Shown here one piece after another: positions 1 to 9,013 of a stretch of 64,000 bases of DNA; position 1 is the first letter of the stretch, and each line of letters opens with the position of its first letter. The position numbers were made by a program, and so were the translations under genes. Below the pieces are notes generated by a model. The model was not told where the DNA came from and did not search any database. It worked only from the letters and a program-made list of their open reading frames with translations. Source of the DNA: Ohtaekwangia sp. (GTDB lineage Bacteria; Bacteroidota; Bacteroidia; Cytophagales; Cyclobacteriaceae); NCBI GenBank assembly GCA_021155195.1, contig JAJNPV010000021.1, forward strand, positions 186,001 through 250,000, read 5' to 3'.

Positions 1-374
1 TAAGACGCGCAAAAATTTCTACTGAAACTGCAAGCAATGAAAGTATTATTGAGTGCAATGGTTTATCCCTTGATCGCACTAAAAGAAAAGTCATGTTGAA
101 TGACCAGCGATTGGATTTAACCCCTAAAGAGTATTCATTGCTGTTATTGCTAGCATCCAATCCCGGGCGAAGTTATAGCCGCGAAGAACTACTGGATTTG
201 GTCTGGGGCTATGAGTTTTCGGGCTATGAGCATACAGTAAACTCGCACGTAAACAGGCTGCGAGATAAGCTTGAGCCTGATGTAAATAAACCTATTTTCA
301 TTCTCACCACCTGGGGCACCGGGTATCGCTTTAATGATGAGCTACCAATTAATAAGAAGCATCATGGAACCTAA
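1..374 (+). CDS. Response regulator, OmpR/PhoB family (C-terminal part, 5' truncated)
   Basis: The reading frame is open to the left edge of the window, so only the end of the receiver-HTH linker and the DNA-binding domain are present. The visible part is a winged-helix effector domain of the OmpR/PhoB type: it contains LTPKEYSLLLLLASNPG, the recognition-helix region HTVNSHVNRLRDKLE and the terminal hairpin WGTGYRF. Such regulators bind promoter repeats after phosphorylation of the receiver domain by a partner kinase. The next gene overlaps its end and encodes a histidine kinase, so the two form a two-component pair. The target genes may include the lipoprotein and outer-membrane genes that follow, but nothing in the sequence proves this. 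Confidence 0.93.
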   Translation, partial: RRAKISTETASNESIIECNGLSLDRTKRKVMLNDQRLDLTPKEYSLLLLLASNPGRSYSREELLDLVWGYEFSGYEHTVNSHVNRLRDKLEPDVNKPIFILTTWGTGYRFNDELPINKKHHGT

Positions 375-1851
375 CCAACGGCCCCATCTGTGGTACAAAA
401 GTTTGTATCTGCGCATTGCAGCTTTCTTTTTTGTTACTCTTTTTCTGTTGGGAATAGCCTATCTGATCATTGATGTAGTTACTTCAAAAAGGTATTATGA
501 TGAAACAACCCAAAAGATTAACGCGCCTGTTGCCGAACATATGCTACTGGAGGTAAACCCATTTATAAATGGAAAGGTACAGGAAGATGCAATTGGAAAA
601 ATTATGCATTCGATGATGGCTGTGAACCCGGGATTAGAGGTGTATCTTCTTGATTCTATTGGAAAGATATTGTCATTTGTGGTATTAAAAGAAAAGGTCA
701 AGCTGGAGCAAGTTTCGCTTAAGCCTATCAAAGAATTTCTTAAAACAGGAGGTCAACAACTCGTGTATGGTGATGATCCCAAGAATCCGGGTCTTCAAAA
801 GATCTTTTCAGCCACAGCTGTTTATGACGAGGCTCATAACCTTCAAGGGTATGTGTATATGGTGCTCGCAAGCGAGAAGGTGGACACCATAACGGAAACA
901 ATTCGCGAAAGCTACCTGCTGAAAATGGGTATAGGGTATTTTTTGGTGACACTCATGGTTGCGTTCTTGCTTGGCCTCTTTGTGTTTTGGAAGCTAATGA
1001 AAGGTCTGCGTGAAGCAACATTAGTTGTAAATCGATTTGAGCGCGGAGATCTTCATGCGCGCATCCCACCACAGTCAACCACCGAATTAAGTCTGGTAGC
1101 GGATACCTTCAATTCAATGGCGGCCACCCTTCTCCGTAATATGGAGGATCTGAAGCAAGTCGACACACTCAGACGCGAACTGATTGCCAATGTATCTCAT
1201 GATATCCGGACGCCCATTGCAATTATTCAAGGGTACATTGAAACAATGATTATTAAGGACGATTCTTTAGATGCGCCGCAAAAAGAAGAGTACATGAAAT
1301 TAATCTTGAAAAGTACAGAGCGACTTAAAAGATTAGTTGCTGATTTATTTGAACTTTCAAAGCTGGAGGCACGGCAAGTTCAACCTAAACGCGAGGTCTT
1401 TTTTATGGCAGAACTTCTATTGGAGGTTGCTCAAAAGTACACACTATTAGCTCATGCTAAAAGTATTGAAATAGAAAGTAAGATTGGTTCACAGTTCCCG
1501 ATGGTATACGCAGATGTGGCCATGATTGAAAGAGTTCTTCAGAATTTGATGGACAATGCTTTAAAATTTACGCCTGATAATGGTAAGATAACTATTTACT
1601 TAACGGAGTTTAATGATCAACTGGAAGTAAAGATTGAAAACTCAGGCGAAGGTATTCCTCAAGAAAGTGTCTCAAAGATATTCGATCGATACTATCGGGT
1701 TCCCAACGAAACTCCCGCAGAAAGTACCGGTCTTGGCCTGGCGATCGTGAAAAATATTTTGCAGATCCATCAAACCGATATTCAAGTAATTAGCAGGCGC
1801 TTTGGCTTGACCGCTTTTTCCTTCCGATTACCAATGCACATAACTACGTAG
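364..1851 (+). CDS. Sensor histidine kinase (HAMP, HisKA, HATPase)
   Basis: Membrane sensor kinase of about 495 residues. A transmembrane helix near residues 14-36 is followed by a periplasmic sensor region, a second helix near 187-210, a HAMP linker, a HisKA domain with phospho-acceptor His279 in NVSHDIRTP, and a HATPase domain with N-box NLMDNALKF (about 398), ENSGEGI and the G-box TGLGLAIV. The start at 364 gives an 11-base overlap with the response regulator gene. An upstream in-frame ATG at 334 would extend the overlap to 41 bases and adds residues that look non-structural. It presumably phosphorylates the upstream regulator. The signal it senses cannot be read from the sequence. Confidence 0.94.
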   Translation: MEPNQRPHLWYKSLYLRIAAFFFVTLFLLGIAYLIIDVVTSKRYYDETTQKINAPVAEHMLLEVNPFINGKVQEDAIGKIMHSMMAVNPGLEVYLLDSIGKILSFVVLKEKVKLEQVSLKPIKEFLKTGGQQLVYGDDPKNPGLQKIFSATAVYDEAHNLQGYVYMVLASEKVDTITETIRESYLLKMGIGYFLVTLMVAFLLGLFVFWKLMKGLREATLVVNRFERGDLHARIPPQSTTELSLVADTFNSMAATLLRNMEDLKQVDTLRRELIANVSHDIRTPIAIIQGYIETMIIKDDSLDAPQKEEYMKLILKSTERLKRLVADLFELSKLEARQVQPKREVFFMAELLLEVAQKYTLLAHAKSIEIESKIGSQFPMVYADVAMIERVLQNLMDNALKFTPDNGKITIYLTEFNDQLEVKIENSGEGIPQESVSKIFDRYYRVPNETPAESTGLGLAIVKNILQIHQTDIQVISRRFGLTAFSFRLPMHITT

Positions 1852-1928
1852 AATACAAATAGTACAGTTACGTGAAACTTCTGTGATAGTTGATTATCAT
1901 TTTTGATCCACACCAAAATCAACTAATT

Positions 1929-2375
1929 ATGAAAAAATTAATTTATGTATTTGCACTGCTAGCATTTGGACTAGCGTCATGCAGCGAGGATGCACAAACC
2001 ATTACCATCGACTCTTCAAAACCGGATGGAGCATTTACGGCTTCTAAATCCGGATCGTTCGTAGCGCAAAGCTCAACTTCAACAGCGGGTATGGCGCAAT
2101 TAGGTACCGATTCAAAGGGAGTCCAGTTTCTGCGCTTTAGCGAAAATTTTACAACGGAGTTTGGTACTGGAACAGTAAGTGTTTATTTCTCTACTTCTAT
2201 GGAGTTTGTACCTGATCCAGGGAATTCAAAAGGCAATTTGCGATTAGTCGGGCCAACCTTAAAAGCGGGCGAAACATTTTTCAAGCTTGATCCTGCGGTT
2301 GCTTCCAAGTTCACGCATGTTATTTTATGGTGCGGCACTGCAAGCGTACCATTTGGATATGCGCCTTTAAATTAA
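1929..2375 (+). CDS. DM13-domain-like lipoprotein
   Basis: A 148-residue exported protein. A short signal peptide ends in the lipobox LASC with Cys18 as lipidation site, so the mature protein is probably anchored in a membrane facing the periplasm or cell surface. The rest resembles a DM13 domain: GSFVAQSS at the start, a beta-rich middle, and the characteristic end HVILWCGTASVPFGYAPL with a single conserved Cys. DM13 domains have been proposed to act in redox or electron-transfer roles in the envelope, but that function is a family-level prediction. An upstream in-frame ATG at 1890 would give a non-signal extension, so 1929 is preferred. It follows the two-component pair by 77 bases and may be its target. 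Confidence 0.75.
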   Translation: MKKLIYVFALLAFGLASCSEDAQTITIDSSKPDGAFTASKSGSFVAQSSTSTAGMAQLGTDSKGVQFLRFSENFTTEFGTGTVSVYFSTSMEFVPDPGNSKGNLRLVGPTLKAGETFFKLDPAVASKFTHVILWCGTASVPFGYAPLN

Positions 2376-2394
2376 TTGGTTAGTGAAGTTGGTT

Positions 2395-2423
2395 AAGCCC
2401 TGCTACTTCATTTGGCGGGGCTT
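2395..2423 (+). terminator. Hairpin after the lipoprotein gene, possible intrinsic terminator
   Basis: AAGCCCTGC and GCGGGGCTT form a 9-bp stem with one G-U pair and an 11-base loop. It is followed by CCTTTAAAT, a poor T tract, so termination may be partial. It lies between the lipoprotein stop and the outer-membrane protein start. Confidence 0.45.
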
Positions 2424-2441
2424 CCTTTAAATACCATACAT

Positions 2442-3293
2442 ATGAAATTTATAGCTCCTTTTCTAGTTGGGTTGGCTCTATCAATCACTGTACATGCACA
2501 AAGCGGTTGGACACGAAAGAAGAACACTTATTTTATTAAGACCGCAGTAAACCTATTCACCTCCGATAATTACTTTACACCTGACGGTGAAAAATTAAAG
2601 ACGAATAAGTTTCGGCAGCAAGCGTTAACATTATATAGTGAATATGGAATTACCGATCGGCTTACCACCATCGTACATTTTCCTCTATTAAAACTAAATA
2701 GTTTTGAAAACACGAATCGTGTGGCAGGCATTGGTGACCTAAAAGTCGAGGTAAAGTATGCCTTGTTTAAAAAAAATATTCCAATTACTCTGTCGGTAGC
2801 TCCTGAGTTCCCAACGGGTTCAAAAAATAATTATGCTCAAAGCAAAGAAAATAATTTTGATCAGATAAACTTGCCTACCGGTGACGGTGAGTTTAATATT
2901 TGGACAACCCTTGCAGGATCAGCATCATTTTATCCGATCCCGGCTTATTTATCCTTATCCTCGCAATACAATTATAGAACAAAATATAAAGCGTTTTCAT
3001 TTAGGGATCAGGTAAAATTCAATATTGAAGCGGGGTACAAACTATTTGACACGGTTTGGTTTAACGCTACATTGAGTGCACAAACCTCCGTGGGCGAAGC
3101 AACTGGAGTTACAGATTTTATCCGGGGTGAGGGAACCGAATTTACAGCATTTGGTTTTGGGGCTGCCTATGAATTTATTAAGGGTTGGAGTTTATCTGCA
3201 CAAACTTGGGGCTATTCAGATTTGATCTTTGATCGAAAAAATCTATACAGCGCGCCAACTTTTTCCATTGGGGTATTCTATGAAATCAAATAG
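2442..3293 (+). CDS. Predicted outer-membrane beta-barrel protein
   Basis: A 283-residue protein with a cleavable signal peptide ending around residue 20 (ITVHAQ). The mature part has alternating amphipathic strands rich in Tyr, Phe and Ser, and it ends in an aromatic strand (FSIGVFYEIK), which fits a small outer-membrane beta-barrel. The pattern DRLTTIVHFPLLKLN followed by GIGDLKVEVKYALF is typical of barrel proteins found beside metal or solute export genes, but the substrate is not identifiable. The start at 2442 is chosen because the signal peptide begins there; the frame is open 30 bases further upstream without meaning. It could be co-regulated with the preceding lipoprotein. Confidence 0.7.
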   Translation: MKFIAPFLVGLALSITVHAQSGWTRKKNTYFIKTAVNLFTSDNYFTPDGEKLKTNKFRQQALTLYSEYGITDRLTTIVHFPLLKLNSFENTNRVAGIGDLKVEVKYALFKKNIPITLSVAPEFPTGSKNNYAQSKENNFDQINLPTGDGEFNIWTTLAGSASFYPIPAYLSLSSQYNYRTKYKAFSFRDQVKFNIEAGYKLFDTVWFNATLSAQTSVGEATGVTDFIRGEGTEFTAFGFGAAYEFIKGWSLSAQTWGYSDLIFDRKNLYSAPTFSIGVFYEIK

Positions 3294-3455
3294 GATTAAG
3301 ATTTAGGTATATGTATTAGGTGTCGAGACTCCATCACACACCGGTAGATGGTGTTGCCAGTGAATTGTAGGTAACGAAAATGTCTTTCGTTAGGCATCTT
3401 GACTTATTTCGTATCAAATGAAAAGTACACAAGGTCTGTCAATCGTTTTTAGAAT

Positions 3456-4931
3456 ATGAGTCTAGCCGATCGGAATCAACAAGAGCAATTTAAAAAAGTA
3501 AATACCCGGCTTTTGATGTTGGTGTCTTTTGGGATTATTTTTTTAGTGGTCTATTTTACAGTTAACAATTACTACTCTATTCTTAAAAAGTCAAAGGACG
3601 AAGTTCTGCATAAACTCATGGCAATCTCCAATACTGCCGCACTTCTAATAGATGGGGACGCACATGAAAAATTATCGAAAAGATACGAGCGAAAGGATGC
3701 TATCATAAAGACCACTCAAGACTCCTCCTATGCTAAAATTCAATCGATGCTCGCGATGATCAGCGCGGTGAATCATTTATCAACACCCCTCTATACAATT
3801 GTATTTTTCACTCCCGATAGCACGTTTCATTTCATAAGTACGTCTTCTGAAACTCCGTATTTTAGACACTCCTACAAAAATTATCCGAAAGAGCTCCTCG
3901 CTAATATAGAAACGGGTGGAATATTAGATAGCTATGAAGACGAAAATGGAAAGTGGCTATCAGCCTTTTCACCAATAAAAAATAGTAAAGGTGAAGTCGT
4001 TGCTTTACTTGAGGCGGATGAGAATTTTGAATTATTCTCGAAGCGGGCAAAGATTACCCTCCTCCAAAATTTAATGATTTCATTTCTCATCGTCATTCCT
4101 TTTGGATTCTTACTTTATAATTACATCTCCAATACCTTAGCGCAGCAAGCAGCCCATAGAATTATTTTAATAACTCAAAAGGAAGAAATTGAATCAAAGA
4201 ATGAGTTAATAGAAAATCAAAAAAATGAGTTGGATAAACGGGTCAAGGAACGAACTGCCGAGCTAAACGCTACCAACTTAGAGCTTTCAAATTTTCTTTA
4301 TCACTCATCTCATGATGTTCAGGCTCCAATTGCTACTTTAAAAGGTCTTCAGAGTTTAGCTTGTCGTGAACTTAAAGACGAAATGGGAAAACAATATTTA
4401 AAACTATTGGGTGAAACCATTACAAAGCTTGAGAGAATAATAAAAACCATTAAGTTGGTGCATGAAATTAAGACAACACCCCTTACCCTTAACCAAGTTA
4501 ATTTACACAATTGTATTATCGAATCAATGGAGCAGGCCAATGTTCCGATTTGTAAAACTTCAATTGACATTCATCCGATTATAGAAATCCAAACTGATAA
4601 AGCTTTACTTCAAACCGCGCTAAAAGAGATATTTAAAAACTGTACTCAATATTGTAGTCTGGAAAATAGCAGGCCATTAAAGGTTCTTGTTGTTGCCGAA
4701 AAAGTAGAACAACAAATCAAGTTGAGTATTGAAGACAATGGAGAAGGTATTGACCCCCCGACTCGGAAAGACCTTTTTGCCATGTTTAAAAGAGGACATG
4801 AAAAATCTACAGGAATTGGATTAGGTCTTTATATTGCCCGCACATGTCTGGAGCGTATAAACGGGGGGATTATGGTCGCGAATTCTCTAGAACTTGAAGG
4901 GGCTCGGTTTATTCTTACTCTATCCTATTAG
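3456..4931 (+). CDS. Membrane histidine kinase with coiled-coil linker
   Basis: A 491-residue sensor kinase not adjacent to a response regulator gene. It has transmembrane helices near residues 18-39 and 201-222 enclosing an extracytoplasmic domain of about 160 residues. A long charged coiled coil (about 225-275, EEIESKNELIENQKNELD) follows, then a HisKA-like region with His286 in SSHDVQAPIATL, and a HATPase domain with KEIFKNCTQY, DNGEGID and the G-box STGIGLGLYIAR. The H-box (HDVQAP) is divergent but keeps the acceptor His, so autophosphorylation is likely. As an orphan kinase it may signal to a distant regulator. The 162 bases before it contain no gene. Confidence 0.9.
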   Translation: MSLADRNQQEQFKKVNTRLLMLVSFGIIFLVVYFTVNNYYSILKKSKDEVLHKLMAISNTAALLIDGDAHEKLSKRYERKDAIIKTTQDSSYAKIQSMLAMISAVNHLSTPLYTIVFFTPDSTFHFISTSSETPYFRHSYKNYPKELLANIETGGILDSYEDENGKWLSAFSPIKNSKGEVVALLEADENFELFSKRAKITLLQNLMISFLIVIPFGFLLYNYISNTLAQQAAHRIILITQKEEIESKNELIENQKNELDKRVKERTAELNATNLELSNFLYHSSHDVQAPIATLKGLQSLACRELKDEMGKQYLKLLGETITKLERIIKTIKLVHEIKTTPLTLNQVNLHNCIIESMEQANVPICKTSIDIHPIIEIQTDKALLQTALKEIFKNCTQYCSLENSRPLKVLVVAEKVEQQIKLSIEDNGEGIDPPTRKDLFAMFKRGHEKSTGIGLGLYIARTCLERINGGIMVANSLELEGARFILTLSY

Positions 4932-5184
4932 TAGTATCTTTTATTCTATCAAAATACTGATTCCATAAATTGCTTCTACCTTCTAATTCTAGTTATTGCA
5001 CGCACCTTCTGCAAGCCAAAACCATCAATAAAAAAATAATTTCCTAAACTCAAAAAAAAACGTTGGACACAAAATTGAATCCGTTTATACATACTTTTAC
5101 TTTGTAATTTGATTCCCGATTAGCCTTTTAAAATCAAAATAATGGCCGGATTATTCTATTTTACTTGATTATCGACAGCTACTA
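4932..5184. other. Intergenic region with a weak Bacteroidetes-type promoter candidate
   Basis: No gene is seen. At 5075-5077 a TTG and at 5097-5104 the sequence TTACTTTG are separated by 19 bases. This resembles the Bacteroidetes -33 (TTG) and -7 (TAnnTTTG) elements with one mismatch, and would drive the small gene at 5185. Confidence 0.25.
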
Positions 5185-5538
5185 ATGGAAAAAAATATTC
5201 AATCCCAACAAGCTTCAAAAATATCTTCGGAGTTTGTTATTGATACACTACGATCAATTAGAGACACCACCATAAATGAGTTGTTAAAAAGTGATGATTA
5301 TCTTCTGTCTTTTCTGGAAGTGCATTATAATACCCTTGCGGTTAGTCCACTCAAACTGAAATTCTTAAAAAGAGAGCTCCATGAAATACTGAAATCCTCT
5401 CTGGACCTCGTTCATTATTCCTCGCTAATTAAGGAAATACTTGAAACCGGAAATTTAGGTTCAAGGGAAGTGCACCCATTATTTCAGTATGAGCTTAAAC
5501 TTATCTTTCAGAAATACGGAATTGAACGGCCTCAATAG
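5185..5538 (+). CDS. Small unknown protein (117 residues)
   Basis: I do not recognise this family. The protein is soluble, mostly helical and charged, with no signal peptide or membrane segment. It starts MEKNIQSQQASKISSEF and ends RPQ. Codon use looks like real coding sequence and the frame is free of stops over its length. It is the last plus-strand gene before the conjugative element, whose tra operon terminates just downstream in the opposite direction. It could be a host gene at the element's edge or a cargo gene. Confidence 0.6.
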   Translation: MEKNIQSQQASKISSEFVIDTLRSIRDTTINELLKSDDYLLSFLEVHYNTLAVSPLKLKFLKRELHEILKSSLDLVHYSSLIKEILETGNLGSREVHPLFQYELKLIFQKYGIERPQ

Positions 5539-5653
5539 GTTCACTCCTAAGCAGCGGCTATTGACTACATCATGGTCAAATCGTTGACCAAGAGTCGATC
5601 GACCGGGTAATCCGTATAGTTTGGTGTCACTATGCCTTACAACACATTGAAAA

Positions 5654-5681
5654 AAGAGACTGTTAATTTAAACAGTCTCTT
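5654..5681 (-). terminator. Intrinsic terminator of the tra operon
   Basis: A perfect 11-bp stem (AAGAGACTGTT paired with AACAGTCTCTT) with a 6-base loop lies 10 bases past the stop of the last tra-operon gene on the minus strand. Read on that strand, the stem runs into six T residues. This is a strong rho-independent terminator and marks the end of the transfer operon. Confidence 0.85.
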
Positions 5682-5691
5682 AAAAGAGTCT

Positions 5692-6489
5692 TCAAACCCC
5701 AACTCCTTTTCTTTTAGTTCTTTTTTTTTGAGTGAGGTCTTCTTCGTCAGTTTCTATGTTTACTGACTGTTTTTTTTCGTGCGACTTGCCCGGCTCTTCT
5801 TTTGTCTCTTTCTTTTCATTTTCTTGAAACATTTTTTTCATAGAACCATCATACACGGTAAGGGTTTTAAATTGGGGGTTCGCCTCAATAAACATTTTAT
5901 CTTCCTTTCCTTCTTTTTGAAACGTAACGGCTACCGTATTTCCTTTAGCCAATGATTTCATGATTTTCTCCTTCAACTCAACGTCTGCCAGTTCTTTGAT
6001 TGGAAACTTATCCAAGACTTTGTCAAGTTCGTATCCATACCCAGCACTGAATTGCTTTACCTTAAAATTGTCATTCTTATCCCTTTCGGTAAAATCCAAT
6101 TTCAACCACGCGTTGAACTCTTGTCCTTCTTTATTCGTCAGGTCTTTGTTTACGGAACGACCTTCCAACAAATTAAAAGCTTCCTTGGCGGTGATGCCCG
6201 TGTTCTTTGTAATGTAAAAGGTTTGTGACTTCTCTTTTGATGGATCATCATTTTTCAACGTGGCTTCATAACGGTTGAAGAAGTACATGTCGGATTGACC
6301 CGATTTTTTAAAATCCAGCTTGTAATCCACTACTTCTGTGCCACCTTCCTTTTTGAACTCGCCTTGCATAGCAAGTTGAAATTCATTTGGTTTTTCCTTG
6401 ATGCTTTCTTCCAGATTTGCATTCAACTTTTCTCCAAAGCCCATGTATTTGAGGCCGTTTTTCAGAAACTCTAAATTCTTGATATTCAT
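5692..6489 (-). CDS. Conjugative-element protein, DUF3945-like
   Basis: A 265-residue soluble protein and the last gene of the tra operon. The central part reads AFNLLEGRSVNKDL, EFNAWLKLDF, FPIKELADVELKEKI and ANPQFKTLTVYDG, a pattern I associate with DUF3945-like proteins carried by Bacteroidetes conjugative elements. The C-terminal 50 residues are very charged and low in complexity (KKETKEEPGKSHEKK, KKRTKRKGVGV), so DNA or RNA binding is possible. It follows traN by 43 bases and is closed by the terminator at 5654-5681. Its role in transfer is not known. The family assignment is from memory of the motif, not from a search. Confidence 0.7.
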   Translation of the reverse strand: MNIKNLEFLKNGLKYMGFGEKLNANLEESIKEKPNEFQLAMQGEFKKEGGTEVVDYKLDFKKSGQSDMYFFNRYEATLKNDDPSKEKSQTFYITKNTGITAKEAFNLLEGRSVNKDLTNKEGQEFNAWLKLDFTERDKNDNFKVKQFSAGYGYELDKVLDKFPIKELADVELKEKIMKSLAKGNTVAVTFQKEGKEDKMFIEANPQFKTLTVYDGSMKKMFQENEKKETKEEPGKSHEKKQSVNIETDEEDLTQKKRTKRKGVGV

Positions 6490-6532
6490 AGTTGATAATT
6501 CGTTTAAATGTTAATTTATACAGTATGTACAC

Positions 6533-7384
6533 TCACTCCACTTTCGCAGGAAGCAAACGTGCGTTCACAATAGTTTTGTTTTTGATTGAAAGATTCAGAT
6601 GCCGTCCACCTTTTTTCTCAAACATTTCAATGACGAGATTTTTGGCATCCGGAATTGTGAACTTCTCCAACGCATACACCACATTGATGGTTGATTTTCC
6701 AGGGATCGTTTTATCATCGCCATATGTAAAGGATGGAATTACATTCACTTCTTGTGATGCAGTACGCCTTGCGTTTGATTTATCCTTGATATAAAAGCGC
6801 AAGAACTCTACATCATACCCGATGTTTGATTTATTTTCAATTTGGAGGTGATAAAAGATCACGTTGTGTTGGATATAAATTCCCATCAATGCGAGACTAA
6901 TCTTGTGTTTATCCTCCCTAATAAATCGAATGTTTCTTTTGGTATGTACCACGTTCTCCGAATACCCTTCCAACTCAGACTCTGTCATAGCAGTTTCAAA
7001 GAGTACTACCGGTGGAGAAGAATCAGCTTGTCGTCCGTCAGTTTCTACAACCAGGCTGACTGGTTCCTTGCAATAATTTATTGTGAATTGGTGTATCCTC
7101 CCATCTCCGGTGATTACCGTCAGGTTAGTTTCCTGAAAGTTCTCTCGTGCCGCCTTTAGTTGAAGGACATTTCCTGCACCTTTCGCTTTTTGTGCCAGTA
7201 TATCTTTACTTCCACGATCCACCGCTGTGATGGCAGTAGGGAATATGATAGTAGAGGTTTTGTTAAAGGTCACTTCGATGTTTTTTGAATCGGTTACCTG
7301 TTGAGCGCTTGCTTGAGTCAGGTGCAGCACCAGAATAAATCCTAGTAGCAACCTTACACCATCATGTTTCATTAAATAAGTCAT
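6533..7384 (-). CDS. traN: Conjugative transposon protein TraN (DUF4138-like)
   Basis: A 283-residue exported protein: signal peptide to about residue 28 (LTQASAQQ), then a beta-rich domain beginning with IEVTFNKTSTIIFP, ITAVDRGSKDILAQKAKG and the motif NLTVITGDGRIHQFTINY, typical of TraN of CTnDOT-like elements. The C-terminal half contains LQIENKSNIGYDVEFLRFYIKD. TraN is thought to be part of the envelope-spanning mating apparatus of the Bacteroidetes type, functionally comparable to the outer core of other type IV systems. It lies downstream of traM, separated by a 316-base gap that also contains a tiny ORF and a hairpin. Length matches the family. Confidence 0.88.
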   Translation of the reverse strand: MTYLMKHDGVRLLLGFILVLHLTQASAQQVTDSKNIEVTFNKTSTIIFPTAITAVDRGSKDILAQKAKGAGNVLQLKAARENFQETNLTVITGDGRIHQFTINYCKEPVSLVVETDGRQADSSPPVVLFETAMTESELEGYSENVVHTKRNIRFIREDKHKISLALMGIYIQHNVIFYHLQIENKSNIGYDVEFLRFYIKDKSNARRTASQEVNVIPSFTYGDDKTIPGKSTINVVYALEKFTIPDAKNLVIEMFEKKGGRHLNLSIKNKTIVNARLLPAKVE

Positions 7385-7429
7385 AGTTTATTGTTAATAA
7401 ATGATTTCAAAAATTGAATACGTTGAAAG

Positions 7430-7450
7430 AGGGACGGTTTGCCCGTCCCT
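7430..7450. terminator. GC-rich hairpin upstream of traN
   Basis: AGGGACGG and CCGTCCCT form an 8-bp perfect stem with a 5-base loop. Read on the minus strand it is followed by CTTTC only, so it may be an attenuator or processing site rather than a full terminator between traM and traN. Confidence 0.45.
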
Positions 7451-7459
7451 TTCTTTATG

Positions 7460-7537
7460 TTAAAGCAACAGCAGGATTAATATTACCGGCCATGCATGTG
7501 AAATGAGTGCTCCAAGAAATAGCAACATTGTTATCAT
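7460..7537 (-). CDS. Possible micro-ORF, single-span membrane peptide (25 residues)
   Basis: An ATG-started frame encodes MITMLLFLGALISHAWP followed by a Val/Ile/Leu-rich end, which would be almost entirely one transmembrane helix. It sits in the otherwise unexplained gap between traM and traN, in the operon direction, with an A/T-rich leader upstream. Short hydrophobic frames can arise by chance, so this is tentative. Confidence 0.3.
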   Translation of the reverse strand: MITMLLFLGALISHAWPVILILLLL

Positions 7538-7700
7538 GTTTAGTTATTAAAAAATAAAAATCAGGTTCTCCCTATTCGGGGCATCTCATCTGTTTGTAAG
7601 AAATTATTTACTTGCTTCATCCAGATGCGCATTGAGTTCCGGACCTCAAGCTGCCATTCAATTTATGAGTGGCCTGGCAGCATCAGCTACTCACACATTC

Positions 7701-8978
7701 TTAAAAGTCTTTATTAGTTGATGGGTTTGTGTCCTTCAGCAAAATTTGGTAGCCAGCTTTCACGGTTACTTTTATTAACTTAGCCTTCTTACTAAAGAGT
7801 CCCTTCGCAGCTTCAATACCTGCGCCTGCCGCCTGAGCACCGAGGGATGGATCAAGAGACATAAACTGAATGCCTTGCAATGCTTCTTCTGAAGACTGTT
7901 TAGCTACATCACGTGCGATTGCACCGGGTATATAAATTCCTTCGAGTCCGTCCAGATCATATACTATCAGCGAAACAGGTAAAATTGCATTTCCGGTTCG
8001 CACAGATTTTATATCAATGGTTAGTCGTTCACCCTTGATGGAACATGCGCCATACATGAATTGATCTTTTGGAATCAACTTGTCATTGATGTAAACATCG
8101 TTGAGTAATCGCATCTTCACGGCGGATCCATTCACGAGATCTTGCGTATCATGAATGACTGCTTCAATCGTATTCGCGATTATCTGGCTTTCACTCACAT
8201 CATCCAATCCATAAAATGAATTTTGATCGGCTTGATTCGTTGAATGGAGAAGTGAGACCGTGTTGTCTGTTGGCGCTGTTACTGAAAAGGTTGGCTTTTT
8301 TTGTTGTTCATTTTGTGCGTTGATTTTTGTTCGCACCCGATCAGGATGTTGGATGTCCAGTATTTTTTCGAGCATGGATTCCAGTTGTTGCATCTCGGGA
8401 TCAGGTTCACTGCCCCTGTTCATCATCTCCATCATTTTCTCCAATTCTTTTACGTCAGAGGAAAATTGGGGATCAGAGGAATTTGTGCTTTCGTATTGAC
8501 TAGTGTTTGACTCAACGCGTTCTGGTGTCTTATTCAATTCGCGATAGAGTTGTTCCAATTTTTGATTGACCATTGCTTCATTGGGGTCTACAATTGGTTG
8601 TCTCTGTGGGCTGTAATTCTTAGCATGTCCAGAACCTGTGCTTGAATTTTGGTTGGTGGGTCGTTCCTGAACCTGCTGCAGGTCGTTTGCTTCAAGCGCA
8701 GCCAGATTGAAGTACGGATCACTTTCTTGTTCCTCCTGAAATTTTCGGAGTTCACGCTCAGCCTTTTCGTAAAGAGAGAGTTTATCTACTTCTTCTTCGT
8801 TAAAATGGGCGCTGGGGAGTTCGAGGTTCAACCCTGGCGATTCAATTATCATGGCTTGAACAGGTGTGCCTTTTCCTCCTCCTAGCGCCCAAAAAATCAT
8901 GGTTAGAAATGGCAATACCAGTACTGGCAAAGCCATAACGAACTTCCTTTTCTCTAAGAATTTTTGTGAATGTTTCAT
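7701..8978 (-). CDS. traM: Conjugative transposon protein TraM
   Basis: A 425-residue bitopic membrane protein. A short cytoplasmic start (MKHSQKFLEKRK) is followed by a transmembrane helix near residues 13-32, a long low-complexity periplasmic linker rich in Glu, Gln, Asn and Ser (residues about 80-220), and a folded C-terminal domain starting near 255 with DVYINDKLIPKDQFMYG and VYDLDGLEGIYIPGAIARDV, the conserved part of the TraM family. This layout is like that of VirB10 proteins, which connect inner and outer membranes in type IV systems. It follows the TraL-position gene by 35 bases. Confidence 0.9.
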   Translation of the reverse strand: MKHSQKFLEKRKFVMALPVLVLPFLTMIFWALGGGKGTPVQAMIIESPGLNLELPSAHFNEEEVDKLSLYEKAERELRKFQEEQESDPYFNLAALEANDLQQVQERPTNQNSSTGSGHAKNYSPQRQPIVDPNEAMVNQKLEQLYRELNKTPERVESNTSQYESTNSSDPQFSSDVKELEKMMEMMNRGSEPDPEMQQLESMLEKILDIQHPDRVRTKINAQNEQQKKPTFSVTAPTDNTVSLLHSTNQADQNSFYGLDDVSESQIIANTIEAVIHDTQDLVNGSAVKMRLLNDVYINDKLIPKDQFMYGACSIKGERLTIDIKSVRTGNAILPVSLIVYDLDGLEGIYIPGAIARDVAKQSSEEALQGIQFMSLDPSLGAQAAGAGIEAAKGLFSKKAKLIKVTVKAGYQILLKDTNPSTNKDF

Positions 8979-9013
8979 ACTGTTTTTGTTTTGTTAGTGG
9001 AATAATTTCTTAG

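Larger units (their letters stand above)
7385..7700. other. Gap between traM and traN
   Basis: Unusually long for this operon. It holds a possible 25-codon membrane peptide (7460-7537, minus) and a hairpin at 7430-7450. The remainder, 7541-7700, shows no convincing gene or repeat. Confidence 0.6.
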
